Both the position numbers and the translations under genes were made by a program. 57,372 bases of DNA from an uncultured Faecalibacterium sp. (GTDB lineage Bacteria > Bacillota > Clostridia > Oscillospirales > Ruminococcaceae), in assembly GCA_934511465.1 (NCBI GenBank), contig CAKSWG010000011.1, forward strand, positions 1 through 57,372, written 5' to 3'. Under the pieces are notes generated by a model. That model searched no databases, had not been told where the DNA came from, and saw only the letters and a program-made list of their open reading frames with translations. This document shows positions 18,106 through 26,710 of the stretch, piece by piece (within the stretch, counting starts at the first letter, position 1; each line of letters starts with the position of its first letter).

Positions 18106-19683
18106 ATGGACGAACGGATGTTTTGTTTTCAATGTGAGCAGGCGGCCAACTGCACGGCCTGCACCGGTGCCGCAGGCGTGTGCGGCAAATCGGCGGACAC
18201 TGCCGCCGCGCAGGACCGGCTCACCGGGGCGCTGATCGCCTGCGCCGGGCAGCTGCTGGCGGACGGGCAGTCCCCTTCTGCCGCGCAGGGCATGCTGCTG
18301 ATGCAGGGGCTGTTCACCACCATCACCAACGTGAACTTTGACGCCGCCGCCGTGGACGCGCTGACCGCAAAGGTGCGCGCCGCCTGCCCTGCCGCCGGGC
18401 CGGGCTACGACATGCAGCTGCTCTGGCACGAGCCGGATGCCGATGTGCGCAGCCTGAAAAGCTTTGTGCTGTTCAGCCTGCGGGGCATGGCCGCTTACAA
18501 CTACCACGCCCGGGTGCTGGGCCATGTGGACCCGGAGCTGGACCGCTTTTTCTGCACGGCACTGGCTGCCATCCGCCGCCCGCTTTCCATGGATGAGCTG
18601 TGGGCGCTGGTGCAAAAGACCGGCGAGGCCAGCTACCGCTGCATGGAACTGCTGGACGCTGCCAACACCGGCGCCTACGGCGACCCGGTGCCCGCAGAGG
18701 TGCCGCTGACCATTGAAAAAGGTCCGTTCATCGTGGTTTCCGGCCACGATCTGTACGACATGAAGTGCCTGCTGGAGCAGACCAAGGATAAGGGCATCAA
18801 CATCTACACCCACTCCGAGATGCTGCCCGCCCACGGCTACCCGGAATTGAAGCAGAAGTACCCCCACCTCAAGGGTAACTTTGGCACGGCGTGGCAGAAC
18901 CAGCAGACCGAGTTTGAGGATATCCCCGCGCCCATCCTGTTTACCACCAACTGCATCATGCCGCTGCGGGAGAGCTACGCCGACCGGGTGTTCACCACCT
19001 CGGTGGTGTCGTACCCGGGCATCGTGCACATTGAGGAAGGGCGCGATTTTACGCCGGTGATCGAAAAGGCGCTGGCGCTGGGCGGCTACAAAGAGGATAC
19101 CCTCGTGCCCGGCATGAACGGCGGCAAAAGCGTCGTCACCGGCTTTGCGCGGACGGCTGTGCTCCAGCATGCGGGCGAGATCGTGCAGGCGGTGAAGGAC
19201 GGCAAGATCCGGCACTTTTTCCTCGTGGGCGGCTGCGACGGCACCCGGCCCTCCCGCCGGTATTACACCCAGCTTGCCAAGCTGACCCCGCAGGACACCG
19301 TGATCCTGACGCTGGCCTGCGGCAAGTTCCGGCTGAACGATCTGCCCTTGGGCAATGTGCCCGGCACGGAGCTGCCCCGCATTCTGGACGTGGGCCAGTG
19401 CAACGATGCCTACAGTGCCATCCGCATTGCGCTGGCTCTGGCCGATACCTTTGGCTGCAGTGTAAACGAGCTGCCGCTCTCGCTGGTGCTGTGCTGGTTT
19501 GAGCAGAAGGCCGTGTGCATCCTCATCGCACTGCTGGCGCTGGGCATCAAGGGCATCCGGCTGGGGCCAACCCTGCCCCCGTTCCTCTCGCCGGTCGTTG
19601 TGGCTGCCCTTCAGCAAAAGTACGATTTAAAAGCCGTAACAACGCCGGAAAATGACCTGCAGGCCATTCTGGGCAGACATTGA
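18106..19683 (+). CDS. hcp: Hydroxylamine reductase / hybrid cluster protein (Hcp)
   Basis: Iron-sulfur enzyme with a [4Fe-4S] cluster and a hybrid Fe-S-O cluster. It reduces hydroxylamine, and in several bacteria nitric oxide, so it serves nitrosative-stress defence in anaerobes. The N-terminal cluster motif is MFCFQCEQ...CGKSAD. Hybrid-cluster ligands appear in YTHSEMLPAHGYPEL, FTTNCIMP, VGGCDGTRPSRRYY, LACGKFRLND and DVGQCNDAY. Length is 525 residues, usual for the family. The ATG at 18106 has an AGGGAG site that is masked by a perfect hairpin. Confidence 0.93.
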   Translation: MDERMFCFQCEQAANCTACTGAAGVCGKSADTAAAQDRLTGALIACAGQLLADGQSPSAAQGMLLMQGLFTTITNVNFDAAAVDALTAKVRAACPAAGPGYDMQLLWHEPDADVRSLKSFVLFSLRGMAAYNYHARVLGHVDPELDRFFCTALAAIRRPLSMDELWALVQKTGEASYRCMELLDAANTGAYGDPVPAEVPLTIEKGPFIVVSGHDLYDMKCLLEQTKDKGINIYTHSEMLPAHGYPELKQKYPHLKGNFGTAWQNQQTEFEDIPAPILFTTNCIMPLRESYADRVFTTSVVSYPGIVHIEEGRDFTPVIEKALALGGYKEDTLVPGMNGGKSVVTGFARTAVLQHAGEIVQAVKDGKIRHFFLVGGCDGTRPSRRYYTQLAKLTPQDTVILTLACGKFRLNDLPLGNVPGTELPRILDVGQCNDAYSAIRIALALADTFGCSVNELPLSLVLCWFEQKAVCILIALLALGIKGIRLGPTLPPFLSPVVVAALQQKYDLKAVTTPENDLQAILGRH

Positions 19684-19782
19684 GCCTGCACTGTTCTCAC
19701 TATAGCTACAACTGACCGCCGTACGCGGCGTTTCGCACAAGAAGCAGTGGAAAGCTGTTGTTATATTTGGTGCAGCTGTCAC

Positions 19783-19810
19783 TTGAAGATTCTTCACGAG
19801 CCGCTATAAT
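19783..19810 (+). promoter_or_regulatory. Promoter of gltBD
   Basis: TTGAAG (19783-19788), 16-bp spacer, TATAAT (19805-19810). The predicted start near 19817 puts the first leader hairpin at the very 5' end of the RNA. Confidence 0.75.
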
Positions 19811-19819
19811 AATAAGTAC

Positions 19820-19877
19820 CGGAACAAAGGCGTTCCGCAAGGGTAAAGTCTGCCCTTGCGGGGCGCTTTTCTTTTTT
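19820..19877 (+). promoter_or_regulatory. gltB leader: candidate ANTAR antitermination element
   Basis: Hairpin P1 is CGGAAC-AAAGGC-GTTCCG (19820-19837): a 6-bp stem with a hexaloop that has A at position 1 and G at position 4, the known ANTAR-protein signature. P2 follows at once: GCAAGGG/CCCTTGC (19837-19859) with loop region T-AAAGTC-TG, again with the AxxGxx pattern but an imperfect closing pair. A 14-bp terminator stem (19830-19843 with 19853-19866, then TTTTCTTTTTT) reuses the right arm of P1. P1 and the terminator therefore exclude each other, as established for EutV and NasR targets. No ANTAR gene lies in this window. Confidence 0.7.
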
Positions 19878-19922
19878 GTCAGAATGCGGAGGGTGCCGCA
19901 TCCGGTGAGGATTTTATAAAGG

Positions 19923-22900
19923 ATGGGAAAGTCTATGGAAAACTTTACAGAGCAGAAAAACACCCTTGGTCTGTACGATCCACAGTTTGAGCACGATGCC
20001 TGCGGCATTGGCGCTGTGGTGGATATCAAGGGCCGCAAGAGCCACCAGACCGTGGACGATGCGCTGGCCATTGTGGAACGGCTGGAGCACCGCGCGGGCA
20101 AGGACGCCGAGGGCAAGACCGGCGACGGCGTGGGCATCATGCTGCAAATCAGCCACAAGTTCTTTTCTAAAGTTGCCGAGGAGCTGAACATCAACCTTGG
20201 CAACGAGCGTGAATATGGCGTGGGCATGTTCTTCTTCCCGCAGAGCGAGCACCTGCGCGCACAGGCCATGAAGCTGTTTGAGGTGGTCACCCGCAAAGAG
20301 GGCCTTGAGTTTCTGGCATGGCGCAAGGTGCCCGTGAACCCGGACGCCGTGGGCCAGAAGGCCCGCGACTGCATGCCCGCCATCTGGCAGTGCTTTATCA
20401 AAAAGCCCGCCAAGGTGAGCAAGGGCATCGATTTTGACCGCAAGCTGTACATCGTGCGCCGCGTGTTCGAGCAGGCCAGCAACGGCACCTATGTACCCAG
20501 CCTCTCCAGCCGCACCATCGTGTACAAGGGCATGTTTTTGGTGCACGACCTGCGCCTGTTCTACACCGACTTGCAGGACCCGGATTACGAGTCCGCCATC
20601 GGCATGGTGCACAGCCGTTTCTCCACCAACACCAACCCCAGCTGGATGCGCGCCCACCCCAACCGCTTTATCCTGCACAATGGCGAGATCAACACCATCA
20701 AGGGCAACACGGACGCCATGCTGGCCCGCGAAGAGAGCATTTCCAGCTCCATCATGCAGGACGACATGAACAAGATCCTGCCCATCATCAACACGTCCGG
20801 CTCCGATTCTGCCATGCTGGATAACGCGCTGGAATTTATGGTGATGAACGGCATGGACCTGCCGCTGGCCGTGATGATCACCATTCCGGAGCCGTGGGAG
20901 AACAACAAGAACATCAGCCAGAAAAAGCGCGATTTCTACCAGTATTACGCCACTATGCTGGAGCCTTGGGACGGCCCCGCCGCCATCCTGTTCTCGGACG
21001 GTGACGTGATGGGCGCTGTGCTGGACCGCAACGGCCTGCGCCCCAGCCGCTACTACATCACCAAGGACGGCCGCATGATCCTGTCCTCCGAGGTGGGCGT
21101 GCTGGAATGTGAGCCGGATAATATTTTGGTCAAGGACCGCCTGCGTCCCGGCAAAATGCTGCTGGTGGACACCGTGAAGGGCGAAGTGGTGGACGACGAG
21201 AAGCTCAAGGAGTTCTATGCCAGCCGCGAACCCTACGGCGAGTGGATCGACCGCAACCTTGTGGAGCTGGCAAAGCTCAAGATTCCCAACGTGAAGGTGG
21301 AAAGCTACACCGGTAGCCAGCTCACCCGCCTGCAAAAGGTGTTCGGCTATAAATACGAGGACGTGAACACCATGATCCTCAGCATGGCGCGGGCCGGTGC
21401 CGAGCCTTCCGGCGCTATGGGCACCGACACCCCGCTTGCCGTGCTGAGCAACCAGCACCCGCCGCTGTTCAATTACTTCAAGCAGCGGTTTGCGCAGGTG
21501 ACGAACCCGCCCATCGATGCCATCCGCGAAAAGGTGGTCACTTCCACCAGCGTATACATCGGCGCCCACGGCAACCTGCTGGAGGATAAGCCCGAGAACT
21601 GCAAGGTGCTCAAGGTGCACAACCCCATCCTGACCAGCACCGATCTGCTCAAGATCAAATACATGAACGTGCCCGGCTTTAAGGTCGCTACGGTCTCCAT
21701 CAATTACTACAAGAACACCAGTCTGGAAAAGGCCATTGACCGCGTGTTTCTGGAGGTGGACCGCGCCTACAAAGAGGGCGCGAACATCATCATCCTTTCG
21801 GACCGCGATGTGGACGAGTACCATGTGACCATCCCCAGCCTGCTGGCTGTTTCCGCCGTGTCGCAGTACCTCATCCGCACCAAGAAGAGCACTGCGCTGG
21901 CCCTCATTCTGGAAAGCGCAGAGCCCCGCGAGGTGCACCACTTTGCCACCCTGCTGGGCTACGGTGCCTGCGCCATCAACCCCTATCTGGCACACGAGAC
22001 CATCGGCCAGCTCATCGACGAGGGGCTGCTGGATAAAGATTACTACGCAGCCGTGGAGGACTACGACAACGCCATTCTGGGCGGCATCGTGAAGATTGCC
22101 TCCAAGATGGGCATTTCCACCATCCAGAGCTACCAGAGCAGCCAGATCTTTGAGGCAGTGGGCATCTCCAAAGACGTCATCGACAAATACTTCACCGGCA
22201 CCGTGAGCCGTGTGGGCGGCATTGCCCTTTCGGACATTCAGGCCGATGTGGAAGCCCAGCACAACGCCGCCTTCGACCCGCTGGGGCTGGACATCAACAT
22301 GGAGCTGGCCGACAGCGGTGCTCACAAGTTCCGCAGCGGCAAGGAAGAGCACCTGTTCAACCCGCAGACCATCCATCTGTTCCAGAAAGCCTGCTGGACC
22401 AACGATTACTCTGCCTTCAAGCAGTTTACCAGCACGGTGGACAACATGGGCGCTGACGGCGTGCACCTGCGCAGCCTGCTGGACTTCAACTTTGACCCCA
22501 ACGGCGGCATTCCGCTGGAAGAAGTGGAGCCGGTGTCCAGCATCGTCAAGCGGTTCAAGGGCGCGGCCATGAGCTACGGTGCCCTGAGCAGCGAAGCCCA
22601 TGAGACCATTGCCATTGCGCTGAACCGCTTGGGCGGCCGCAGCAACACCGGCGAGGGCGGCGAACCCGAGGAGCGCTACCACAGCGAGAGCAATTCCAAG
22701 ATCAAGCAGGTGGCTTCCGCCCGTTTTGGCGTCACCAGCAAGTATCTGGTGAGCGCCGAGGAGATCCAGATCAAGCTGGCACAGGGCGCAAAGCCCGGCG
22801 AGGGCGGCAACCTGCCCGGTGCCAAGGTGTATCCGTGGATCGCAAAGACACGCCACAGCACCACCGGTGTGGGCCTCATCTCTCCCCCGCCGCACCACGA

Positions 22901-24470
22901 CATCTACTCCATCGAGGACCTTGCAGAACTGATCTATGACCTGAAGAACGCCAACCGCAATGCCAACATCAACGTCAAGCTGGTGAGCGAGGCAGGCGTG
23001 GGCACCATCGCTGCCGGTGTTGCCAAGGGCGGCGCACAGGTCATTCTGGTGTCCGGCTACGATGGCGGCACCGGTGCAGCACCCCGCACCTCCATCAAGC
23101 ACGCAGGTCTGCCGTGGGAGCTGGGCATCGCCGAGACCCACCAGACCCTGATCCTGAACGGCCTGCGCACCCGCGTGCGCATTGAGAGCGACTCCAAGCT
23201 GCTCTCCGGCCGCGATGTTGCCATCAGCTGTATGCTGGGCGCTGAGGAGTTCGGCTTTGGCACCACCCTGCTGATGGCCGAAGGCTGCGTGATGATGCGC
23301 GTGTGCAATCTGGACACCTGCCCCATGGGCATCTGCACCCAGAACCCGGAGCTGCGCAAGAACTTCCGCGGCAAGCCGGAATACATCATCAATTACCTGA
23401 CTTTTGTGGCCGAAGAGCTGCGCGAGTACATGGCAAAGCTGGGCGTGCGCACCATCGACGAGCTGGTGGGCCGCACCGACCTGCTGCGGGTCAAGCCTGC
23501 CGCATCCGGCAGCCGCGCCGCCAAGATGGACCTTGACTGCATCCTGCACAACCCTGCCATTGAGAACAGCAATGTCCACTTTGTCAAGGAGGACACCTAC
23601 GACTTCCATCTGGAAAACACCCTCGATATGAAGGTGCTGATGAAGAAGTTCAAACTGAACAGCAAGGCAGCCCAGAGCGTGGAGCTGAACGTCTCCAACA
23701 CCGACCGTGCTTTTGGTGCCATCTTTGGCAGCGAGATCACCCGCAAATACGGCAACACCCTGCCGGACGATGTATACACCGCCCACTGCGTGGGTGCAGG
23801 CGGCCAGAGCTTTGGTGCCTTCATCCCGGGCGGTCTGACGCTGGACCTTGTGGGCGACTGCAACGACTACATGGGCAAGGGCCTTTCCGGCGGCAAGATC
23901 GTGGTGCGCCCGCCCAAGGGCATCACCTTCAAGCCCGAAGAGAACATCATCACCGGCAACGTGGCGCTGTACGGTGCCACCAGCGGCAAGGCCTTTATCT
24001 CCGGCGTGGCCGGTGAGCGCTTTGCCGTGCGCAACAGCGGTGCTACCGCCGTTGTGGAGGGCGTGGGCGACCACGGCTGCGAGTACATGACCGGCGGCAC
24101 CGTGGTAGTGCTGGGCCAGACCGGCAAGAACTTTGCAGCCGGTATGACCGGCGGCATCGCCTACGTGCTGGACGAGAACTGGGATTTCTACCAGCGCGTG
24201 AACAAGGAGACCGTAAGCCTTGAGCCCGTGGAGCACAAGTACGACGTGGCTACCCTGAAAGAGCTTATCCGTGCGCATGTAGAAGCCACCGGCTCCCCCC
24301 GCGGCAAGGAGATCCTGGACAACTTCAGCGAATTTTTGCCCAAGTTCAAAAAAGTTCTGCCTTACGATTACGACCGCATGCTGCGCGTGATCGCATCCGT
24401 TGAGGAGCGCGGTCTGGACGGCGAGCAGGCGCAGATCGAAGCATTCTACACGGTGCAGAAGAAGAAGTAA
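19923..24470 (+). CDS. gltB: Glutamate synthase large subunit (GltB)
   Basis: Glutamine amidotransferase and synthase subunit of GOGAT; it makes two glutamates from glutamine and 2-oxoglutarate. Domains in order: class II amidotransferase with the nucleophile in HDACGIGAVVD (Cys27 from this start, exposed by removal of a propeptide), central domain, FMN-binding synthase domain (PPPHHDIYSIEDLAELI, VSGYDGGTGAAPRTS), the 3Fe-4S site CNLDTCPMGIC and the C-terminal GxGxG beta-helix. Length 1515 residues is standard. Two starts are possible: ATG 19923 (GAGGA 11 nt upstream) or ATG 19935 (AAGGA 11 nt upstream). Co-transcribed with gltD. Confidence 0.96.
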   Translation: MGKSMENFTEQKNTLGLYDPQFEHDACGIGAVVDIKGRKSHQTVDDALAIVERLEHRAGKDAEGKTGDGVGIMLQISHKFFSKVAEELNINLGNEREYGVGMFFFPQSEHLRAQAMKLFEVVTRKEGLEFLAWRKVPVNPDAVGQKARDCMPAIWQCFIKKPAKVSKGIDFDRKLYIVRRVFEQASNGTYVPSLSSRTIVYKGMFLVHDLRLFYTDLQDPDYESAIGMVHSRFSTNTNPSWMRAHPNRFILHNGEINTIKGNTDAMLAREESISSSIMQDDMNKILPIINTSGSDSAMLDNALEFMVMNGMDLPLAVMITIPEPWENNKNISQKKRDFYQYYATMLEPWDGPAAILFSDGDVMGAVLDRNGLRPSRYYITKDGRMILSSEVGVLECEPDNILVKDRLRPGKMLLVDTVKGEVVDDEKLKEFYASREPYGEWIDRNLVELAKLKIPNVKVESYTGSQLTRLQKVFGYKYEDVNTMILSMARAGAEPSGAMGTDTPLAVLSNQHPPLFNYFKQRFAQVTNPPIDAIREKVVTSTSVYIGAHGNLLEDKPENCKVLKVHNPILTSTDLLKIKYMNVPGFKVATVSINYYKNTSLEKAIDRVFLEVDRAYKEGANIIILSDRDVDEYHVTIPSLLAVSAVSQYLIRTKKSTALALILESAEPREVHHFATLLGYGACAINPYLAHETIGQLIDEGLLDKDYYAAVEDYDNAILGGIVKIASKMGISTIQSYQSSQIFEAVGISKDVIDKYFTGTVSRVGGIALSDIQADVEAQHNAAFDPLGLDINMELADSGAHKFRSGKEEHLFNPQTIHLFQKACWTNDYSAFKQFTSTVDNMGADGVHLRSLLDFNFDPNGGIPLEEVEPVSSIVKRFKGAAMSYGALSSEAHETIAIALNRLGGRSNTGEGGEPEERYHSESNSKIKQVASARFGVTSKYLVSAEEIQIKLAQGAKPGEGGNLPGAKVYPWIAKTRHSTTGVGLISPPPHHDIYSIEDLAELIYDLKNANRNANINVKLVSEAGVGTIAAGVAKGGAQVILVSGYDGGTGAAPRTSIKHAGLPWELGIAETHQTLILNGLRTRVRIESDSKLLSGRDVAISCMLGAEEFGFGTTLLMAEGCVMMRVCNLDTCPMGICTQNPELRKNFRGKPEYIINYLTFVAEELREYMAKLGVRTIDELVGRTDLLRVKPAASGSRAAKMDLDCILHNPAIENSNVHFVKEDTYDFHLENTLDMKVLMKKFKLNSKAAQSVELNVSNTDRAFGAIFGSEITRKYGNTLPDDVYTAHCVGAGGQSFGAFIPGGLTLDLVGDCNDYMGKGLSGGKIVVRPPKGITFKPEENIITGNVALYGATSGKAFISGVAGERFAVRNSGATAVVEGVGDHGCEYMTGGTVVVLGQTGKNFAAGMTGGIAYVLDENWDFYQRVNKETVSLEPVEHKYDVATLKELIRAHVEATGSPRGKEILDNFSEFLPKFKKVLPYDYDRMLRVIASVEERGLDGEQAQIEAFYTVQKKK

Positions 24471-24483
24471 GGAGGGCAGCGTT

Positions 24484-25962
24484 ATGGGCAAGACAACAGG
24501 ATTTATCGATTATACGCGCAAAACCAGCACGGATGTGCCGCCGCTGGAACGCATTGAAAACTTTAACGAATTTCACGTCTGGCTCTCCCGCGAGGAGCAG
24601 CAGACGCAGGCCGCGCGCTGCATGGACTGCGGTGTTCCCTTCTGTCAGGCCGGCATGATGATCGGCGGCATGGCCTCCGGCTGTCCGCTGAACAACCTCA
24701 TCCCGGAGTGGAACGACCTTGTTTACCATGGCAAATGGGAGCTGGCCATGCACCGGCTGATGGCCACCAACCGTTTTCCGGAGTTCACCAGCCGGGTGTG
24801 CCCTGCCCTGTGTGAGGCGGCCTGCACCTGCGGCGATGTGACCGGCAGCAGCGTGACCGTGCGCGAGAACGAGCACGCCATCATTGAGACGGCCTACGCC
24901 AAGGGCTGGCTGCACGCCGCACCGCCGCCCTCCCGCACCGGCAAGAGCGTAGCCGTGGTGGGCAGCGGCCCCTCCGGCCTTTCGGTGGCCGAATACCTGA
25001 ACAAGCGCGGCCATGCCGTGACCGTGTTTGAGCGGGCCGACCGCGTGGGCGGCCTGCTGATGTACGGCATCCCCAACATGAAGCTGGACAAGGCCGTGAT
25101 CGAACGCCGCATCAAGATCATGCAGGCCGAGGGCGTGGAGTTCCGCACCAACATGGATGTGGGCGGGGCCGTTGCTGCCGAAGAGCTGCTGAACGGCTAC
25201 GATGCCGTGGTGCTGTGCTGCGGTTCCAAGAAGGCCCGCGACCTGAATGTGCCGGGCCGCGACGCAAACGGTGTGCACTTTGCGGTGGACTACCTGACCA
25301 GCGTGACCAAAAGCCTGCTGGACAGCCAGTTTGCGGACGGCAGGGCCATTGACGCAAAGGGCAAAAACGTGCTGGTGATCGGCGGCGGCGACACCGGCAA
25401 CGACTGTCAGGGCACGGCCCTGCGGCAGGGCTGCACCGACTTGGTGGCTCTGGAAATGATGCCTCAGCCGCCCAAGGAGCGCGCGGCTTCCAATCCGTGG
25501 CCGGAGTGGCCCCGGGTGCTGAAGGTGGACTACGGCCAGACCGAGTGCCTTGCCAAGTTCGGCAAGGATCCCCGCGTTTACCAGACCACCGTCAAGGAGT
25601 TTCTGAAGGACGATGCCGGAAACTTGACCGGTGCCGTGATCAGCTACCTGAAGCCCCAGCGTGACCCTGAGACCGGCCGCACCAGCATGGTACCCACCGG
25701 CGAAGAATTTACCTACAACTGCCAGCTGGCGTTCATCGCCGCAGGCTTTACCGGCTGCGAGAACTACGTGGCCGATGCATTTGGCGTGGAGCTGACCGCG
25801 CGCGGCAATGTGGCCGACCACAGCTTCAAGACCAATGTGGAAAAGGTGTTCGTCTGCGGCGATATGCGCCGCGGCCAGAGCCTTGTGGTCTGGGGCCTGC
25901 GCGAGGGCCGTGACTGCGCCGCCGAGGTTGACCGCTACCTGATGGGCTACACCAACCTGTAA
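24484..25962 (+). CDS. gltD: Glutamate synthase small subunit (GltD)
   Basis: Flavoprotein that passes electrons from NADPH through FAD and Fe-S clusters to GltB. The N-terminal Cys clusters are ARCMDCGVPFCQ...GCPLNN and RVCPALCEAACTCG. The FAD-binding motif VVGSGPSGLSVAEYL and the NADPH-binding motif IGGGDTGNDC follow. Length is 492 residues. ATG 24484 follows AAGGAGG, 13 nt after the gltB stop, so both come from the leader-controlled transcript. Confidence 0.95.
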   Translation: MGKTTGFIDYTRKTSTDVPPLERIENFNEFHVWLSREEQQTQAARCMDCGVPFCQAGMMIGGMASGCPLNNLIPEWNDLVYHGKWELAMHRLMATNRFPEFTSRVCPALCEAACTCGDVTGSSVTVRENEHAIIETAYAKGWLHAAPPPSRTGKSVAVVGSGPSGLSVAEYLNKRGHAVTVFERADRVGGLLMYGIPNMKLDKAVIERRIKIMQAEGVEFRTNMDVGGAVAAEELLNGYDAVVLCCGSKKARDLNVPGRDANGVHFAVDYLTSVTKSLLDSQFADGRAIDAKGKNVLVIGGGDTGNDCQGTALRQGCTDLVALEMMPQPPKERAASNPWPEWPRVLKVDYGQTECLAKFGKDPRVYQTTVKEFLKDDAGNLTGAVISYLKPQRDPETGRTSMVPTGEEFTYNCQLAFIAAGFTGCENYVADAFGVELTARGNVADHSFKTNVEKVFVCGDMRRGQSLVVWGLREGRDCAAEVDRYLMGYTNL

Positions 25963-26017
25963 GCTCCGTAAGGCGGCAGCCGCATTTTTACCAAGCCATT
26001 CTCTTTCCTATCCTAAA

Positions 26018-26059
26018 CAAGCAGAAGCGGGAGCCTGAAAAGACTCCCGCTTCTGCTTG
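26018..26059. terminator. Hairpin after gltD
   Basis: Perfect 16-bp inverted repeat (26018-26033 with 26044-26059) with a 10-nt loop. No long T run follows on plus, so termination is likely but not certain. It could also protect the mRNA 3' end. Confidence 0.6.
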
Positions 26060-26075
26060 TGTTGATTGATATGGG

Positions 26076-26165
26076 AACTCCTTCCGTCTTTGCTTCGCAA
26101 AGCCACCTCCCTCAAGGAGGGAGGCTTTTTCCGTGCGGTCAAGTTTCCTCTTTGAGGGTGGTTGC
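26076..26165. repeat. Family A repeat, copy A3 (left arm plus degenerate right arm)
   Basis: AACTCCTTCCGTC, hairpin CTTTGC/GCAAAG, CCTCCCTCAAGGAGGGAGG, then TTTTCCGTGCGG (26127-26138). The following CCTCTTTGAGGG resembles a worn right arm. The 12-bp TTTTCCGTGCGG recurs at 26642-26653 beyond the DUF559 gene. Confidence 0.7.
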
Positions 26166-26185
26166 ATAACGGACAAGAAGAGCTC

Positions 26186-26569
26186 TCAAGTCCTTTCGTC
26201 CTCTTTAATCGTTTCCATTCGCTCTTTTACCGCCAAATCGATTGCAATGCAAACTCCTTCAAAATTGTGTTCAATATCCAAATTTGAAAATCGAATCACT
26301 TGAATTCCATACTGTTCCAGAATCGCACTACGTTCATGATCTCTTTCAAGTCCTTGTTCTTCATAATGCTGTGAACCATCTATTTCTACCACTAATTTCA
26401 CAGCATGACAGTAAAAATCTGCGATGAAAGAATCAATAGATTTCTGCCTTTGAAAACGAATCGGATAACGATTCAAGAAGTCATACCAGAGATGATTTTC
26501 ATACTTTGTGGCGTTCTTTCGCAATTTTCTTGCACGAGGAATAAGTTTTTCCTGATAAGGTAACGACAC
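26186..26569 (-). CDS. DUF559 / Vsr-like endonuclease-domain protein
   Basis: The 127 residues match the DUF559 pattern throughout: RKNATKYENHLWYDFL, the nuclease core RFQRQKSIDSFIADFYC and KLVVEIDGSQHYEE, then RSAILEQYGIQVIRFSN. This is the PD-(D/E)xK-like fold related to very-short-patch repair nucleases; the candidate acidic residues D and E are kept. Biological roles of DUF559 proteins are poorly known. The start is GTG 26569 with a weak GAAAGTGAG site. Its AT content is visibly higher than that of its neighbours, and it sits between family-A repeat arms, both pointing to transfer. Confidence 0.8.
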   Translation of the reverse strand: MSLPYQEKLIPRARKLRKNATKYENHLWYDFLNRYPIRFQRQKSIDSFIADFYCHAVKLVVEIDGSQHYEEQGLERDHERSAILEQYGIQVIRFSNLDIEHNFEGVCIAIDLAVKERMETIKEDERT

Positions 26570-26645
26570 GTATACTCACTTTCTTTTAGCAGCAACCAAA
26601 TTCCTTTTGTCTGCTCCCAGCTTGTCACTGAAGCGAAAAACTTTT

Positions 26646-26704
26646 CCGTGCGGAAAGGCTCCCTCCTTGAGGGAGCTGTCGAACGAAGTGAGACTGAAGG
26701 AGTT
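26646..26704. repeat. Family A repeat, right-arm copy A4
   Basis: CCGTGCGGAAAGGCTCCCTC...GAGGGAGC, a GTC...GAC hairpin with inner AC/GT, then TGAAGGAGT. Only a right arm is present. It ends 6 nt before the pseudokinase stop codon and, with A3, brackets the DUF559 gene. Confidence 0.7.
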
Positions 26705-26710
26705 TCCTCG

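Noticed and set aside
19914..24491. 1525-residue open frame on the minus strand across gltB
   Set aside because: It is the codon-by-codon shadow of gltB in C/G-ending-codon DNA, with low-complexity His/Ala/Val/Gln composition and no domain motifs. The plus-strand protein has every GltB motif.
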